A DNA stretch of 64,000 bases, taken from positions 1,534,454-1,598,453 of the forward strand of contig NZ_LMUR01000018.1 in the NCBI RefSeq assembly GCF_009765825.1, written 5' to 3'. Made by a program: the position numbers and the translations under genes. Under the pieces are notes generated by a model that was not told where the DNA came from, ran no database searches, and saw nothing but the letters and a program-made list of their open reading frames with translations. This DNA is from Granulicella sp. L60. GTDB lineage: Bacteria > Acidobacteriota > Terriglobia > Terriglobales > Acidobacteriaceae. Below are positions 17,612 through 26,420 of the stretch, piece after piece. Every line of letters starts with the position of its first letter. Within the stretch, counting starts at the first letter, position 1.

Positions 17612-18619
17612 TCACTTTGCTCCGGTCCGGTAAACGTCGATCTCTGACGGTGTGCTTGTGCCCGGCACTCCGATATACATCACACTTTGTGAAGGAACAA
17701 GTAGCCCGGTCTTCGACCCGACCGCAGTATGAGTAACTCCGAGAGCCTGTAACTTCCCAGTGGATGAGACCGCGAAGCTGTCTACCGCACCCGACCCGGT
17801 TACGAGATAGGCGCGATGTGTCTTCGCCTCGTAGAACAGATCATCTGCACCCGCATCTGCTGGAGCGGATCCAACTTCCTTGCCCGTCTTTCCATTCAGT
17901 ACTAAGAGTTTCGCGGGTGTCCGGCATCCCACCAATAAAAGGTCATTCGGTCCGTCGTACGCCAGCGGTGTATTGCCCTTTGCGTTCGCCAACGTCCACG
18001 TCTTCATCTTAAGGTGTGTGCTACCGTCGATCACTACCACCTGTCCGGTATCGCTCACATTCACAAAAATCCGATTTCCTCCCGGAGCCAGTTCAAGCGC
18101 CTCGGGATGAGCGTCCATCGGCAGTTGCGTCAGCACCGAGAGTCTCTTCGCATCCACAACCGCTATCGACGCTGGATTCGCTGAATTTGTGCCCCCGTGA
18201 CCAACATAGAGCATCTCGCTCTGGGCGTCGTACACCATGTCATCGGCGTCCTCTGACAGCTTGATACTCTTTAGGAGCTTCAACGGCTCTCCTTCGAATA
18301 CCGTGAGCTCTGCCTTCTCCCCATCAGCCACAAAGAGCCTTCCTGTTGCAGCCACCCAAACCAGTCCGTGCGGTTTGCCCATCCCCGTGAGACTCTGAGT
18401 GACCTTTCCACTCGCGAGGTCAATTACCTCAACCGACTTGTTTCCTGTTGCGGCCGCAAAGAGACGATTGCTGGCCTCGTCGATTGCAAAGTGATCAAAC
18501 TTCCCCTTTACGCTGGGCAACAAAATCTTTCGCTCCAGTACAAGTGGCGCATCCGTTTGTATCGAAGCGAAAGAGGAACTCAATGAGCAACACATTATGG
18601 CAACCAAAACTATCTTCAT
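17612..18619 (-). CDS. Periplasmic YVTN-type beta-propeller protein
   Basis: 335 residues from the ATG preceded by GGAAGGATAT. The signal peptide is MKIVLVAIMCCSLSSSFASI. The mature part is a seven-bladed propeller of about 40-residue repeats with the sequence pattern (N)RLFAAATGNKSVEVIDLASGKV, GRLFVADGEKAELTVFEGEP, EMLYVGHGGTNSANPASIAVVDAKRL. It has no catalytic signature; such proteins usually act as binding scaffolds in the periplasm. It sits between a TonB receptor (131 bp upstream) and a histidine acid phosphatase (45 bp downstream). A paralogue of similar length and layout occurs at 41132-42172 in front of an efflux operon. A short dyad, CAGCATC/GATGCTG (18691-18710), lies between the receptor stop and this gene. 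Confidence 0.9.
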   Translation of the reverse strand: MKIVLVAIMCCSLSSSFASIQTDAPLVLERKILLPSVKGKFDHFAIDEASNRLFAAATGNKSVEVIDLASGKVTQSLTGMGKPHGLVWVAATGRLFVADGEKAELTVFEGEPLKLLKSIKLSEDADDMVYDAQSEMLYVGHGGTNSANPASIAVVDAKRLSVLTQLPMDAHPEALELAPGGNRIFVNVSDTGQVVVIDGSTHLKMKTWTLANAKGNTPLAYDGPNDLLLVGCRTPAKLLVLNGKTGKEVGSAPADAGADDLFYEAKTHRAYLVTGSGAVDSFAVSSTGKLQALGVTHTAVGSKTGLLVPSQSVMYIGVPGTSTPSEIDVYRTGAK

Positions 18620-18749
18620 ATATCCTTCCGGCACGTCGCTGCGATTGCGCACGGCGAGTCTTGTTCAACAAACAATTGTTGTGCTTGTAACAGCATCACG
18701 TCCGATGCTGATTAACCTGCGCTCTGGTTCACTGTCGCGATCCCAGCAG

Positions 18750-21587
18750 CTATTCGTGATGCATCGTCCAGCGAACGCCTCCCGAGTACGTAGGCTTGTA
18801 GTACTCTCGCTGGACCATGTACTGAGTGCTGCCGTTATAGAAACCGAAGACTTCGTTGTTCATGTTTTCGCCCACAGCCACCGCGGTGAATCCCTTGCCG
18901 ATGTAATACGTCGCTTGGGCGTCGACCTGAGTATGCGAATAAAAGTAGTTGTCCCCAAATGGGCCCTTCACTCCGAAGCTCACAGCAGCTGGTCCCGAGT
19001 CCTGGTACTGGTATGCAAAAATGTTCGAGCCATTGTGCGAGATACCCATCGTCACCAGCGCACGCTTCGTTGCATAGGATGGGCCTATGTTCCAAGAGAA
19101 GGGCGCTTGCCCCACAAGCGCGGGATTGTCCGACCGATTCGTGAGGTTGTAGTTCTTTGAAGCCGTGTAGGTAAAGTTCGTGTTGATTCGGAGGCCACCG
19201 AGCACGCCCGGGAGGTGGTTCAGATGCTGTTGATATGCGATCTCCAGGCCCTGCACATAAGCGTGATCGCCATTCACCTCCTGCTGCACAAGATCACCAG
19301 CATATGCCTGCGATAACGGCGAGCCCGCTGCTGGAATGATTGTCTGTTGCGCGAAGATCGGCCGCGTGATCTGCTTATAAAAGTATCCGCCCTGCAATAT
19401 GCCCACCGACGGGAGATAGCGCTCGTACAGTAGGTCATAGTCATTCGCGTGCTCTGCCACCAGACCCGTATTTCCTATCCCGATGGTGTATGGCGTCGTC
19501 GATTGATCCTCCGTAATGTAAGGCACCAGCTGGTATGGATCAGGTCGAGAGATTCCACGTCCATAGACCGCCCGAATGTTCGAGCTATCGCCAATCCTGT
19601 ATCGCAGCTGAACGCTCGGCAGAGGATTCACATACGACCCGCTCCCATGCTGCGGCGTAGTCGAAACATAGTTCCCATTCACATCGTTCACCACAAGGTA
19701 TCCGGTATTGCTGGTCACTGTTCCTTCAATACGCAGCCCCGTCTGAAGGTGGAATCGCCCAAACTCAATCGTATTCATGATGTAACCAGCCGACACGCGC
19801 TCCTGCAGGTTATAGTTCGCAGCGTCCGACTGAAGGTGTGTCGTGCCCTCATCGAGTGTGAAGTTGCCCGGATTCGCTGCAAGGTCGCCGGTGATCGATG
19901 CGAAGTTCGTCACCGGACCCAATGGATAACTCCCACCATAAAAATGATTATTCGTAAACGAACCTAGATAGTTGCTCATCAAGGTGCCGTTGTTGGAGTC
20001 ATACTCCGGCGCAAAAGCGTTCTGCCCCTTATGCTCATTCCGGAACTGGCCACCGAACTCGAGCGTTGAAGCATGTGTGCCCAGGTGATAGTTGATCCCC
20101 ATCGCCGCGCTCGCCTGCAGGTTCAGCTGTGACGCCTGGCCGCTGGTCAGATCGATTGTGTCCAACTTATAGTTCGTCGGATTCAGCGCTGGATCGCCCG
20201 CAACCGCGCACGTATACTGCGGCCTGTACTGGCTCACCGTAGCCGATGCAGAGTACGCGCAGTCGTTCGTCGCCGAAGACCCTTTGAACGCCGCTCCCGG
20301 ATTACCCGCAGCTCCGCCAAATCGCGAGTGCGCCGCCGCAATCTGATATCGGAGAAACGAGTGTTCAAAGACATGGTTGCCGCCAATCGCTAAGTCCGCA
20401 ACCTGAAGATTCGGCCTGCGAACGCTGGTGTGATACGACGCCTTCGATCCAGCCGACAGTTGATACGCGTACTTCTGTCCGTAGTCTCTGAAGTTCGAAA
20501 ATAGCCCGTGTACGAACAGGTCAGAGGCTGGACCAAGCTTGTAGTCCGCGGCGCCTGCAAAGCCAAAGCGCGTTCGGTCATACAGATATTGCTGAAGGTA
20601 CAGAGCATCGAACGTCTTCGCACCATTGCCATCCAGGTCCGGCACTGGCTCTACATCGTCGATTCCGCGCCCGTTATAGTCGTAGCTGTATCCCAGCTCA
20701 AGACCGAACTTCTTCTGCCCCGCATCAACTCGTGGCCCAAATCGAAAGCCCGCCGACGAATTGATCGTGAAGGTCTTACGCCCATCGGCAATCGGTGTAT
20801 ATCCATCCAGTCCCGAGATGGAAAGCGTTGGTTCATCCTCAGTCGCCTGCTTGATCCGCAGATCCACTGAGCCGCCAATAGCATCCCCGTCCTGGTTCGC
20901 AGACAGTGTCTTGTTGATGGCCACTGATCCCACGAGATCCGCCGGAATCGTATCTAAATCTACTTGGCGCACCTGCGGATCAGGTCCCGGTACGATCACG
21001 CCGTCGATCGTCGTATTGCTCAACCTGGGCTCTGTTCCGCGAATCTGCACATACTGACCCTCGCCCTCGTTGCGTTGCAGCGTCACGCCTGGAAGCCGTC
21101 CCACAGCATCTGCGACGTTTGCATTCGGCAGCGACTGGATCTGCGTATCCGTCATCACATTCAGAATGTTCTCCGAGGTTCTCTGCTCATTGATAGCCGC
21201 CGCATCGCCCGCCATGTTCGCCAGAACCTCTACCTGCTGGCTACTCGGACCGACTGTCAACATCGTATTCAGCACTGCGGTTTGTCCGGCATTCACGACT
21301 ACGGTCGACACCGAATTGGCAAATCCAATATATGTAACTGTCACGGTATAAGTACCCGGCTTCAGATTCGGAACCGAGAAGTCTCCTGCCGCATCCGACA
21401 CCGCTCGCGTCGTCGTTGGCTGCAGCACAATCTGTGCTCCCGGCAGCACAGATCCCGTAGCATCCTTCACCGTTCCACTGATAGAGCCGTTGCCAGCGTT
21501 GCCTTTATCGCTCTCCACAGCACGCGCTGAGAGCGAGAAAGAAATCACAAAGAGGAGAAAGGTCAACGTCGCTGACTTCATATGCAT
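18750..21587 (-). CDS. TonB-dependent receptor, TIGR01782-like, with carboxypeptidase-regulatory-like domain
   Basis: 945 residues. The signal peptide is TLTFLLFVISFSLSARAVES. A CarboxypepD_reg-like domain spans about 33-110 (ISGTVKDATGSVLPGAQIVL, FSVPNLKPGTYTVTVTYIGF). The plug follows (about 125-250) with SENILNVMTDTQIQSLPNAN, VGRLPGVTLQRNEGEGQYVQ, IRGTEPRLSNTTIDGV and DGDAIGGSVDL, the signature of the Xanthomonas/Caulobacter-type receptors. The barrel ends in YSGGVRWTMHHE. A GGAGAAC site lies 2-8 bases before the ATG. The protein imports a bulky substrate across the outer membrane. The genes behind it (YVTN propeller, histidine acid phosphatase) suggest that the substrate is a phosphorylated organic molecule. 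It is divergent from the first of two tandem two-component systems, with 280 bp between. Confidence 0.95.
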   Translation of the reverse strand: MHMKSATLTFLLFVISFSLSARAVESDKGNAGNGSISGTVKDATGSVLPGAQIVLQPTTTRAVSDAAGDFSVPNLKPGTYTVTVTYIGFANSVSTVVVNAGQTAVLNTMLTVGPSSQQVEVLANMAGDAAAINEQRTSENILNVMTDTQIQSLPNANVADAVGRLPGVTLQRNEGEGQYVQIRGTEPRLSNTTIDGVIVPGPDPQVRQVDLDTIPADLVGSVAINKTLSANQDGDAIGGSVDLRIKQATEDEPTLSISGLDGYTPIADGRKTFTINSSAGFRFGPRVDAGQKKFGLELGYSYDYNGRGIDDVEPVPDLDGNGAKTFDALYLQQYLYDRTRFGFAGAADYKLGPASDLFVHGLFSNFRDYGQKYAYQLSAGSKASYHTSVRRPNLQVADLAIGGNHVFEHSFLRYQIAAAHSRFGGAAGNPGAAFKGSSATNDCAYSASATVSQYRPQYTCAVAGDPALNPTNYKLDTIDLTSGQASQLNLQASAAMGINYHLGTHASTLEFGGQFRNEHKGQNAFAPEYDSNNGTLMSNYLGSFTNNHFYGGSYPLGPVTNFASITGDLAANPGNFTLDEGTTHLQSDAANYNLQERVSAGYIMNTIEFGRFHLQTGLRIEGTVTSNTGYLVVNDVNGNYVSTTPQHGSGSYVNPLPSVQLRYRIGDSSNIRAVYGRGISRPDPYQLVPYITEDQSTTPYTIGIGNTGLVAEHANDYDLLYERYLPSVGILQGGYFYKQITRPIFAQQTIIPAAGSPLSQAYAGDLVQQEVNGDHAYVQGLEIAYQQHLNHLPGVLGGLRINTNFTYTASKNYNLTNRSDNPALVGQAPFSWNIGPSYATKRALVTMGISHNGSNIFAYQYQDSGPAAVSFGVKGPFGDNYFYSHTQVDAQATYYIGKGFTAVAVGENMNNEVFGFYNGSTQYMVQREYYKPTYSGGVRWTMHHE

Positions 21588-21868
21588 AGTTCTCCATAGG
21601 CCTCCACCTCTACCGAGTATGGGGCTCGCGTTACAGTCTCAGGTTGATGACTTGTCGCAAGCTTCCTCCACTGACGTAAACGCTCGTTCACGAAGCAATG
21701 AATAATTCCTAAGGTTGGAATTCATACTCCTGTCCATGTGCGCATGAAAAGACGATGAATCTTCCGCGAAATCACTGGAACTCTAGACTGCAGGTCGGTG
21801 CCTCCGCGTACACTCTCGATAAACCGGAGCGACCTTGCGTCTCGCGTATCCGGCTCTTCTTCTCAAAA

Positions 21869-22594
21869 ATGACAGCCACAAATAAACTGCGGATTCTTAT
21901 CATTGAAGACGATCCACGAATGCTCGAACTACTCTGCAAGGGGCTGCGTGAAGAGGGCCACACCACCGTCCCTGCGCCTGACGGGGATACCGGCCTCGAC
22001 CTCGCGCTTCGTCATGACTTCGATGCCATCCTCCTCGATCTTGGCCTACCCGGCCGCGACGGCATCGACATCGCACTTACCCTTCGCGCGGAGAATAAAC
22101 GCGCCTTCATCCTCATGGTCACCGCACGGGACGCTGAAGATGACGTCATCCGCGGTCTGGACTCTGGAGCCGACCACTACCTCGTCAAACCCTTCTCCTT
22201 CGCCGAGATGCTCGCCCGTCTTAAGGGACTCACCCGCGCCACCCCCCGATCCGCTCCGAGCTCTTCCCTTGCATTAGACCCCGTTCGTCTCACGGTACGT
22301 CGCGGCAATAAAGTCATCAACCTCACCCGCAGCGAGTATCTCCTCTTCTCCGCGCTTCACCGGCGTACCGGCGAGACCGTCATCCGCCAAACTCTCATTG
22401 AGTCCATCTGGGGTTCCGATCCAATCAGCCCCAACGCCCTTGACGTCCTCGTCAACTCGCTGCGCACAAAGTTCGATGCGCCATACGAACATAAGTCCAT
22501 TCTCACCGTTCGCGGCGTAGGCTACTCTCTCCAGCCTGACCCCGCACCATCAACCGACGACATCTCCGTTTCACTCCAGGAGCTGATCCGGTGA
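21869..22594 (+). CDS. OmpR/PhoB-family response regulator
   Basis: 241 residues from the ATG at MTATNKL; the open frame extends 38 codons upstream but with non-homologous sequence. The receiver has the acidic triad Glu13-Asp14-Asp15, phospho-acceptor Asp57 (ILLDLGLPG) and Lys in YLVKPFS. A winged-helix DNA-binding domain follows (about 140-228: LALDPVRLTVRRGNKVINLT, EYLLFSALHRRTGETVIRQT, ALDVLVNSLRTKFD, RGVGYSLQ). It overlaps the kinase gene by four bases (GTGA), implying translational coupling. No 11-bp direct repeat is seen in its own leader. It diverges from the TonB receptor/phosphatase operon, which is a plausible target. Confidence 0.94.
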   Translation: MTATNKLRILIIEDDPRMLELLCKGLREEGHTTVPAPDGDTGLDLALRHDFDAILLDLGLPGRDGIDIALTLRAENKRAFILMVTARDAEDDVIRGLDSGADHYLVKPFSFAEMLARLKGLTRATPRSAPSSSLALDPVRLTVRRGNKVINLTRSEYLLFSALHRRTGETVIRQTLIESIWGSDPISPNALDVLVNSLRTKFDAPYEHKSILTVRGVGYSLQPDPAPSTDDISVSLQELIR

Positions 22595-24048
22595 AGCCCC
22601 TCCCCATCCGTCTTCGACTCGCTGTCTGGTACTTCGCCCTCTTTGCTACCGGCGCGCTCCTCCTCAGCCTCACCAGTTGGTGGATGCTTCGACACACTAT
22701 CGAAACGACACTCCGGCAAGATCTCCAGGAGAGAGTCGACGATATACGCATCCAGTTGCAGCACCTCGGCCCGCATCCTTCCGGGGATCAGGCCCAATAC
22801 GCATTCGACGCGATCTATCGCTTCCGCGACGATGGCAAATGGCTACAGATTCTCGACCAGAACGGTCACTGGATCTATCGCTCTCCACGCATGGTCACCC
22901 TAAATGCTCATCTCGCGCCGCCACCAGCCCTCCCTTCCGCCGGCTTGGTCGACACGATCCATCAAGCGAACCGGCCCATCCGCACACTCTCTCTGCCAAT
23001 CAGCGTCAACGGCTCTGCCTATTCGGTCGAGACTGGCATCTCTATCAACAAGCCACTCATCTTGCTTCATGATTTCGGTCTCGGGCTTCTCTTCCTCACA
23101 CCCGCTGTCGTCATCTCCGCTGCTGCTGCAGGACATCTCATCAGCCGGAAGGCTCTCGTACCGGTCAGCCTCATTACTTCCGAGGCGCGTCGAATCAGCG
23201 ATCGCAATCTCGACAGCCGACTCCCTGTCTCAGCCGCCGATGACGAACTCTCCCAGCTATCTACCACTCTCAACAATATGCTCGCACGCATCGACGCGGG
23301 CTTCCGCAGTGTGCGCGATTTCACTGCGAACGCCTCCCATGAGCTCCGCACCCCACTCACACGCCTCCGCACCGAGATCGAGGTTGCCCTGCTTCGCCCA
23401 CGCGCTGCAAGTGAGTACCGTGACTCCCTGGAGCATCTTCACCAGGTCACTCTCGACATGTCCACTCTTATCGACAGCCTCCTTGCCATCGCCCGCTCGG
23501 ACGCGGGCACCGAAGTGCTATCTATCGCTGAGCTTGACTTGAGATCGCTCCTAGACGTAATCACTGAAGAGTGGACACCGATCGCGAATCGTTTATCCAT
23601 CCAGTTTCAAATCGTCGACCCTCCCTCACTCGAAACTCCTCTCATCATTCTCGGCGACCGCCTCTCCCTCCTCCGGCTGATGCGCATCTTCCTCGACAAC
23701 TCCTTCAAGTTCACCTCGCGCGGTGGCACTGTCACCATCGCGATCACGCCCGGCAAACAACATGTTATTTTGGCTGTTCAAGACAATGGTCCCGGCATCG
23801 CGCAGGAGCATCACGCTGCTATCTTTAACCGCTTCTTCCGTGTTCGCGGGGATACCAGCCGTCAGCGCGTCGGCGCAGGCCTCGGCCTCAACCTTGCCTC
23901 TTGGATTGCCGAGCAACACAATACGGTCATTACCCTCGAAAGCTCACTTGGGCAAGGCGCAAGCTTCCAGATCTCGCTGCCTCTCGTTCGTCAGTCCACC
24001 CACACCATCACGCCCAGGAGCACGATCTATTCATCTCTTGGCGGCTGA
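22591..24048 (+). CDS. Membrane sensor histidine kinase (HAMP-HisKA-HATPase_c)
   Basis: 485 residues, GTG start overlapping the regulator stop. TM1 is at about 8-34 (LAVWYFALFATGALLLSLTS), a periplasmic sensor loop of about 125 residues follows, and TM2 is at about 155-182 (GLGLLFLTPAVVISAAAAGH). HAMP spans about 185-237. The DHp helix carries His250 in NASHELRTPL. The ATP-binding domain has FLDNSFKFT (N box), VQDNGPGIA (G1) and GAGLGLNLASWIAE (G2). The sensor loop has no family I can name. The product pairs with the regulator upstream. It is followed after 106 bp by a second regulator/kinase pair in the same direction, so the four genes may be one transcript. A dyad TTGTTC/GAACAA lies between them (24106-24125). 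Confidence 0.94.
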   Translation: MKPLPIRLRLAVWYFALFATGALLLSLTSWWMLRHTIETTLRQDLQERVDDIRIQLQHLGPHPSGDQAQYAFDAIYRFRDDGKWLQILDQNGHWIYRSPRMVTLNAHLAPPPALPSAGLVDTIHQANRPIRTLSLPISVNGSAYSVETGISINKPLILLHDFGLGLLFLTPAVVISAAAAGHLISRKALVPVSLITSEARRISDRNLDSRLPVSAADDELSQLSTTLNNMLARIDAGFRSVRDFTANASHELRTPLTRLRTEIEVALLRPRAASEYRDSLEHLHQVTLDMSTLIDSLLAIARSDAGTEVLSIAELDLRSLLDVITEEWTPIANRLSIQFQIVDPPSLETPLIILGDRLSLLRLMRIFLDNSFKFTSRGGTVTIAITPGKQHVILAVQDNGPGIAQEHHAAIFNRFFRVRGDTSRQRVGAGLGLNLASWIAEQHNTVITLESSLGQGASFQISLPLVRQSTHTITPRSTIYSSLGG

Positions 24049-24154
24049 TGTTCGCACCGACTCAATTGATATCTCTCAACAAGTCTCCCGCTCGACTGTA
24101 ATCTCTTGTTCACAATAAAGAACAAAACGGGCTGTACCTTAAAGATAGTTGCCT

Positions 24155-24832
24155 ATGAACGTACTGGTCATCGAAGATGATAAGCGGATTGCGAGCCTTG
24201 TCGAACGTGCGCTGCGAGAAGACGGCCATAAGGTCACCCTCGCTCACGAAGGCCAGGAGGGTGCTGACCGGCTGCTCGCTGGGCAATTCGACGCAGCTCT
24301 CTTGGACATTCTGCTTCCCGGCATCGACGGATTCCAAGTCTTGCATCAAATCCGCACAAAACGCTGCAAGACACCTGTGCTCGTCCTCACCGCGGTGGAC
24401 GCCGTCCCAAAGATCCTGCATGCGTTTGATCTCGGTGCTGACGACTACCTTGTAAAGCCTTTCATCCTCGAGATCTTGCTTGCACGCGTAAGCGCGATCG
24501 CACGGAGAATCGCCAGGCCCGAGCCGGTCATCGTCAGTGTCGGCGACCTCACGCTCAACCCGAGCCGCCGTCTCGCAACTCGTCACGGAAGAGACATTCC
24601 CCTCACGCGAAAGCAGTTCGAACTTCTGAATCTGCTGATGGAGCGCCGAGGTCTAATCACCTCCCGCGAGCAACTCATCGAAGCCGGATGGGGACATACC
24701 TCCGAAGTAAAAGAGAACACACTCGACGTCTATATCCATGGTCTGAGAGCAAAGCTCGAGAGTTCGTCCGATAAAGGCCGACCACTCATCCGAACCATCC
24801 ACGGCGCAGGTTACCTGTTCGAGGCGAACTAA
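24155..24832 (+). CDS. OmpR-family response regulator (QseB/TctD-like)
   Basis: 225 residues from the ATG; a TTG six bases earlier is an alternative start. The receiver carries Glu7-Asp8-Asp9, phospho-acceptor Asp51 (ALLDILLPG) and Lys in YLVKPF. The winged helix reads LTLNPSRRLATRHGRDIPLT, KQFELLNLLMERRGLITSRE, LDVYIHGLRAKLE, TIHGAGYLFEAN. Regulator types with this architecture recognise direct repeats spaced 11 bp apart; a single CTTAAA (24138-24143) precedes the gene but no second half-site. It is encoded 4 bp before its kinase. Confidence 0.94.
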   Translation: MNVLVIEDDKRIASLVERALREDGHKVTLAHEGQEGADRLLAGQFDAALLDILLPGIDGFQVLHQIRTKRCKTPVLVLTAVDAVPKILHAFDLGADDYLVKPFILEILLARVSAIARRIARPEPVIVSVGDLTLNPSRRLATRHGRDIPLTRKQFELLNLLMERRGLITSREQLIEAGWGHTSEVKENTLDVYIHGLRAKLESSSDKGRPLIRTIHGAGYLFEAN

Positions 24833-24836
24833 CTGC

Positions 24837-26261
24837 ATGCACGCCCTTTCTGTCCGTGCGAAGTTGATGTTCTTCTACTTTCTGGTCACCTTTACCGGCC
24901 TTCTCCTATTCGGACTCCTGAGCTTCGGTGTGCTGCAATACACGCTGCTACAAGCGAAGAAGACCCACCTCAAGGGCAGAGAAGACCGCCTCATTAGCCT
25001 GCTCGAGGAAAATAAAGCAAGCGCCGCCCCGCTCAGCCTTGAAGATGAACTTAAGAACTACGCACTCGTCACCCACGAGGGAAACCTCTTCGACATTCAC
25101 AACCTCGATGGCAGCCCAATCTTCCCATCCAAAAGCATAGGCCGAAACTGGCCTCTTCCGAAGTCGGAAGACTGTGCTCACCCAGTCTTCCGTTCCGTCG
25201 TCCTCGATCCACAGCCGGCCATGATGATGTGTCATATCATTCTGCTCGATGGCCGGCCAGTGCGTCTTCACATCGGTGGTTCTCTCGATGAGGAAGTCGA
25301 CATCCTGAAGAAGTACCGTGACGCTCTTCTGCTCCTGTTGCCCGGCCTGCTCATCCTGTCGTCCATCAGCGGCTATCTCCTCAGTGGGCATGCTCTGAGG
25401 CCCGTCGGTCGCATGACTCGCGCGGCCCTGGGAATAGGAATCGGCAACTTGTCGGAGAGGCTCCCGGTCCCACCGGCAAAGGACGAGATACAGCAGCTTG
25501 CCATCGCCTGGAACCAGCTGCTTGCCAGACTCGACGCCGCCGTCTCGCGCCTAAGCCAGTTCTCCGCGGACGCCTCCCACGATCTTAGAACCTCCATCAC
25601 CGTCATCCTCGCAACCGCGCAACTCTCACTTCACAGGCGCCGCTCCGAGGAGGAGTATCGGGAGGACCTCGACAAAATCGTCACTGAGTGCCGTACCGCC
25701 TCAACCTTGCTCGACGCACTTCTAGCTCTTGCCCAAAGCGATAACTTCATTCACGAGGTAGCCTTCCGGGAGATCAATCTCTGCGAGCTTCTCGTAAGCG
25801 GATGCCGACGCGTCGAAGACCTCGCCGAGTCCAGCGGCATCATGCTCGACTGGCATCTGCCCGCCGAATCCGCTTACATCCAGGGCGATGAACTTCTCCT
25901 CCAGCGCCTTCTCGGTATCCTCCTCGACAACGCAATCCGATACACCCCGGCACATGGCGAGATACGCGCAGAGGTCACCGTCGTAGGCGACAATGCAATT
26001 GTAACCGTGCGTGATACAGGTGTCGGCATGTCCGAGGACGTACGCCAGCATGTCTTCGAACGCTTCTATCAAGCCGATCTTCGAGAGAGAAAATCACAGG
26101 CTGGCAGCGGTCTTGGCCTATCCATCGGAAGGTGGATCGCAGATGCTCATGGCGCCGATCTCACCGTGGAGAGTGCCCCAGGCAGAGGCTCCGCCTTTCG
26201 AATCCGCTTTCCGGCAACATCGGAGATCCACCTCGCAACAACGGTTCATGCGTCGCGATGA
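24837..26261 (+). CDS. Membrane sensor histidine kinase with SHDLRTS phospho-acceptor motif
   Basis: 474 residues. TM1 is at about 9-36 (MFFYFLVTFTGLLLFGLLSF), a sensor loop of about 120 residues carries two cysteines (EDCAHPVF, MMMCH), and TM2 is at about 160-182. A HAMP domain follows. The phospho-acceptor is His248 in DASHDLRTSITV: the usual HELRTP has Asp at +1 (common) and Ser instead of Pro at +5 (unusual). The N box reads LLDNAIRYT, G1 VRDTGVGMS and G2 GSGLGLSIGRWIAD, so ATP binding should be intact. It pairs with the regulator 4 bp upstream. The PAP2 phosphatase gene follows after 159 bp and has its own operator. Confidence 0.94.
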   Translation: MHALSVRAKLMFFYFLVTFTGLLLFGLLSFGVLQYTLLQAKKTHLKGREDRLISLLEENKASAAPLSLEDELKNYALVTHEGNLFDIHNLDGSPIFPSKSIGRNWPLPKSEDCAHPVFRSVVLDPQPAMMMCHIILLDGRPVRLHIGGSLDEEVDILKKYRDALLLLLPGLLILSSISGYLLSGHALRPVGRMTRAALGIGIGNLSERLPVPPAKDEIQQLAIAWNQLLARLDAAVSRLSQFSADASHDLRTSITVILATAQLSLHRRRSEEEYREDLDKIVTECRTASTLLDALLALAQSDNFIHEVAFREINLCELLVSGCRRVEDLAESSGIMLDWHLPAESAYIQGDELLLQRLLGILLDNAIRYTPAHGEIRAEVTVVGDNAIVTVRDTGVGMSEDVRQHVFERFYQADLRERKSQAGSGLGLSIGRWIADAHGADLTVESAPGRGSAFRIRFPATSEIHLATTVHASR

Positions 26262-26298
26262 GCCGCTGGAAAGAAAATCTAAGGTTGCTGAAATGGAC

Positions 26299-26315
26299 CT
26301 TAAGTAAACCTTAAT
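26299..26315. promoter_or_regulatory. PmrA/QseB-type box CTTAAG-N5-CTTAAT before PAP2 gene
   Basis: Two half-sites (CTTAAG, CTTAAT) spaced 11 bp apart match the published PmrA-box form YTTAAK-N5-YTTAAK. The box begins 38 bp after the kinase stop and ends 105 bp before the phosphatase start. A further single CTTAAG (26403-26408), preceded 11 bp earlier by CATTAT, lies 12 bases before the start codon. Confidence 0.6.
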
Positions 26316-26420
26316 ATCAACAAAAAAATGACGACCGGGCGCCCGCGGTGCCGATATTCATCGTCCAGCAACAGGCCAGAAGCCCCCTGTTCATTATTCG
26401 ACCTTAAGCTCAGTTCCACT

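Noticed and set aside
24106..24125. TTGTTC/GAACAA dyad between the two tandem two-component systems as a terminator
   Set aside because: Only six base pairs and no T-run after it; an operator is possible but nothing supports it.
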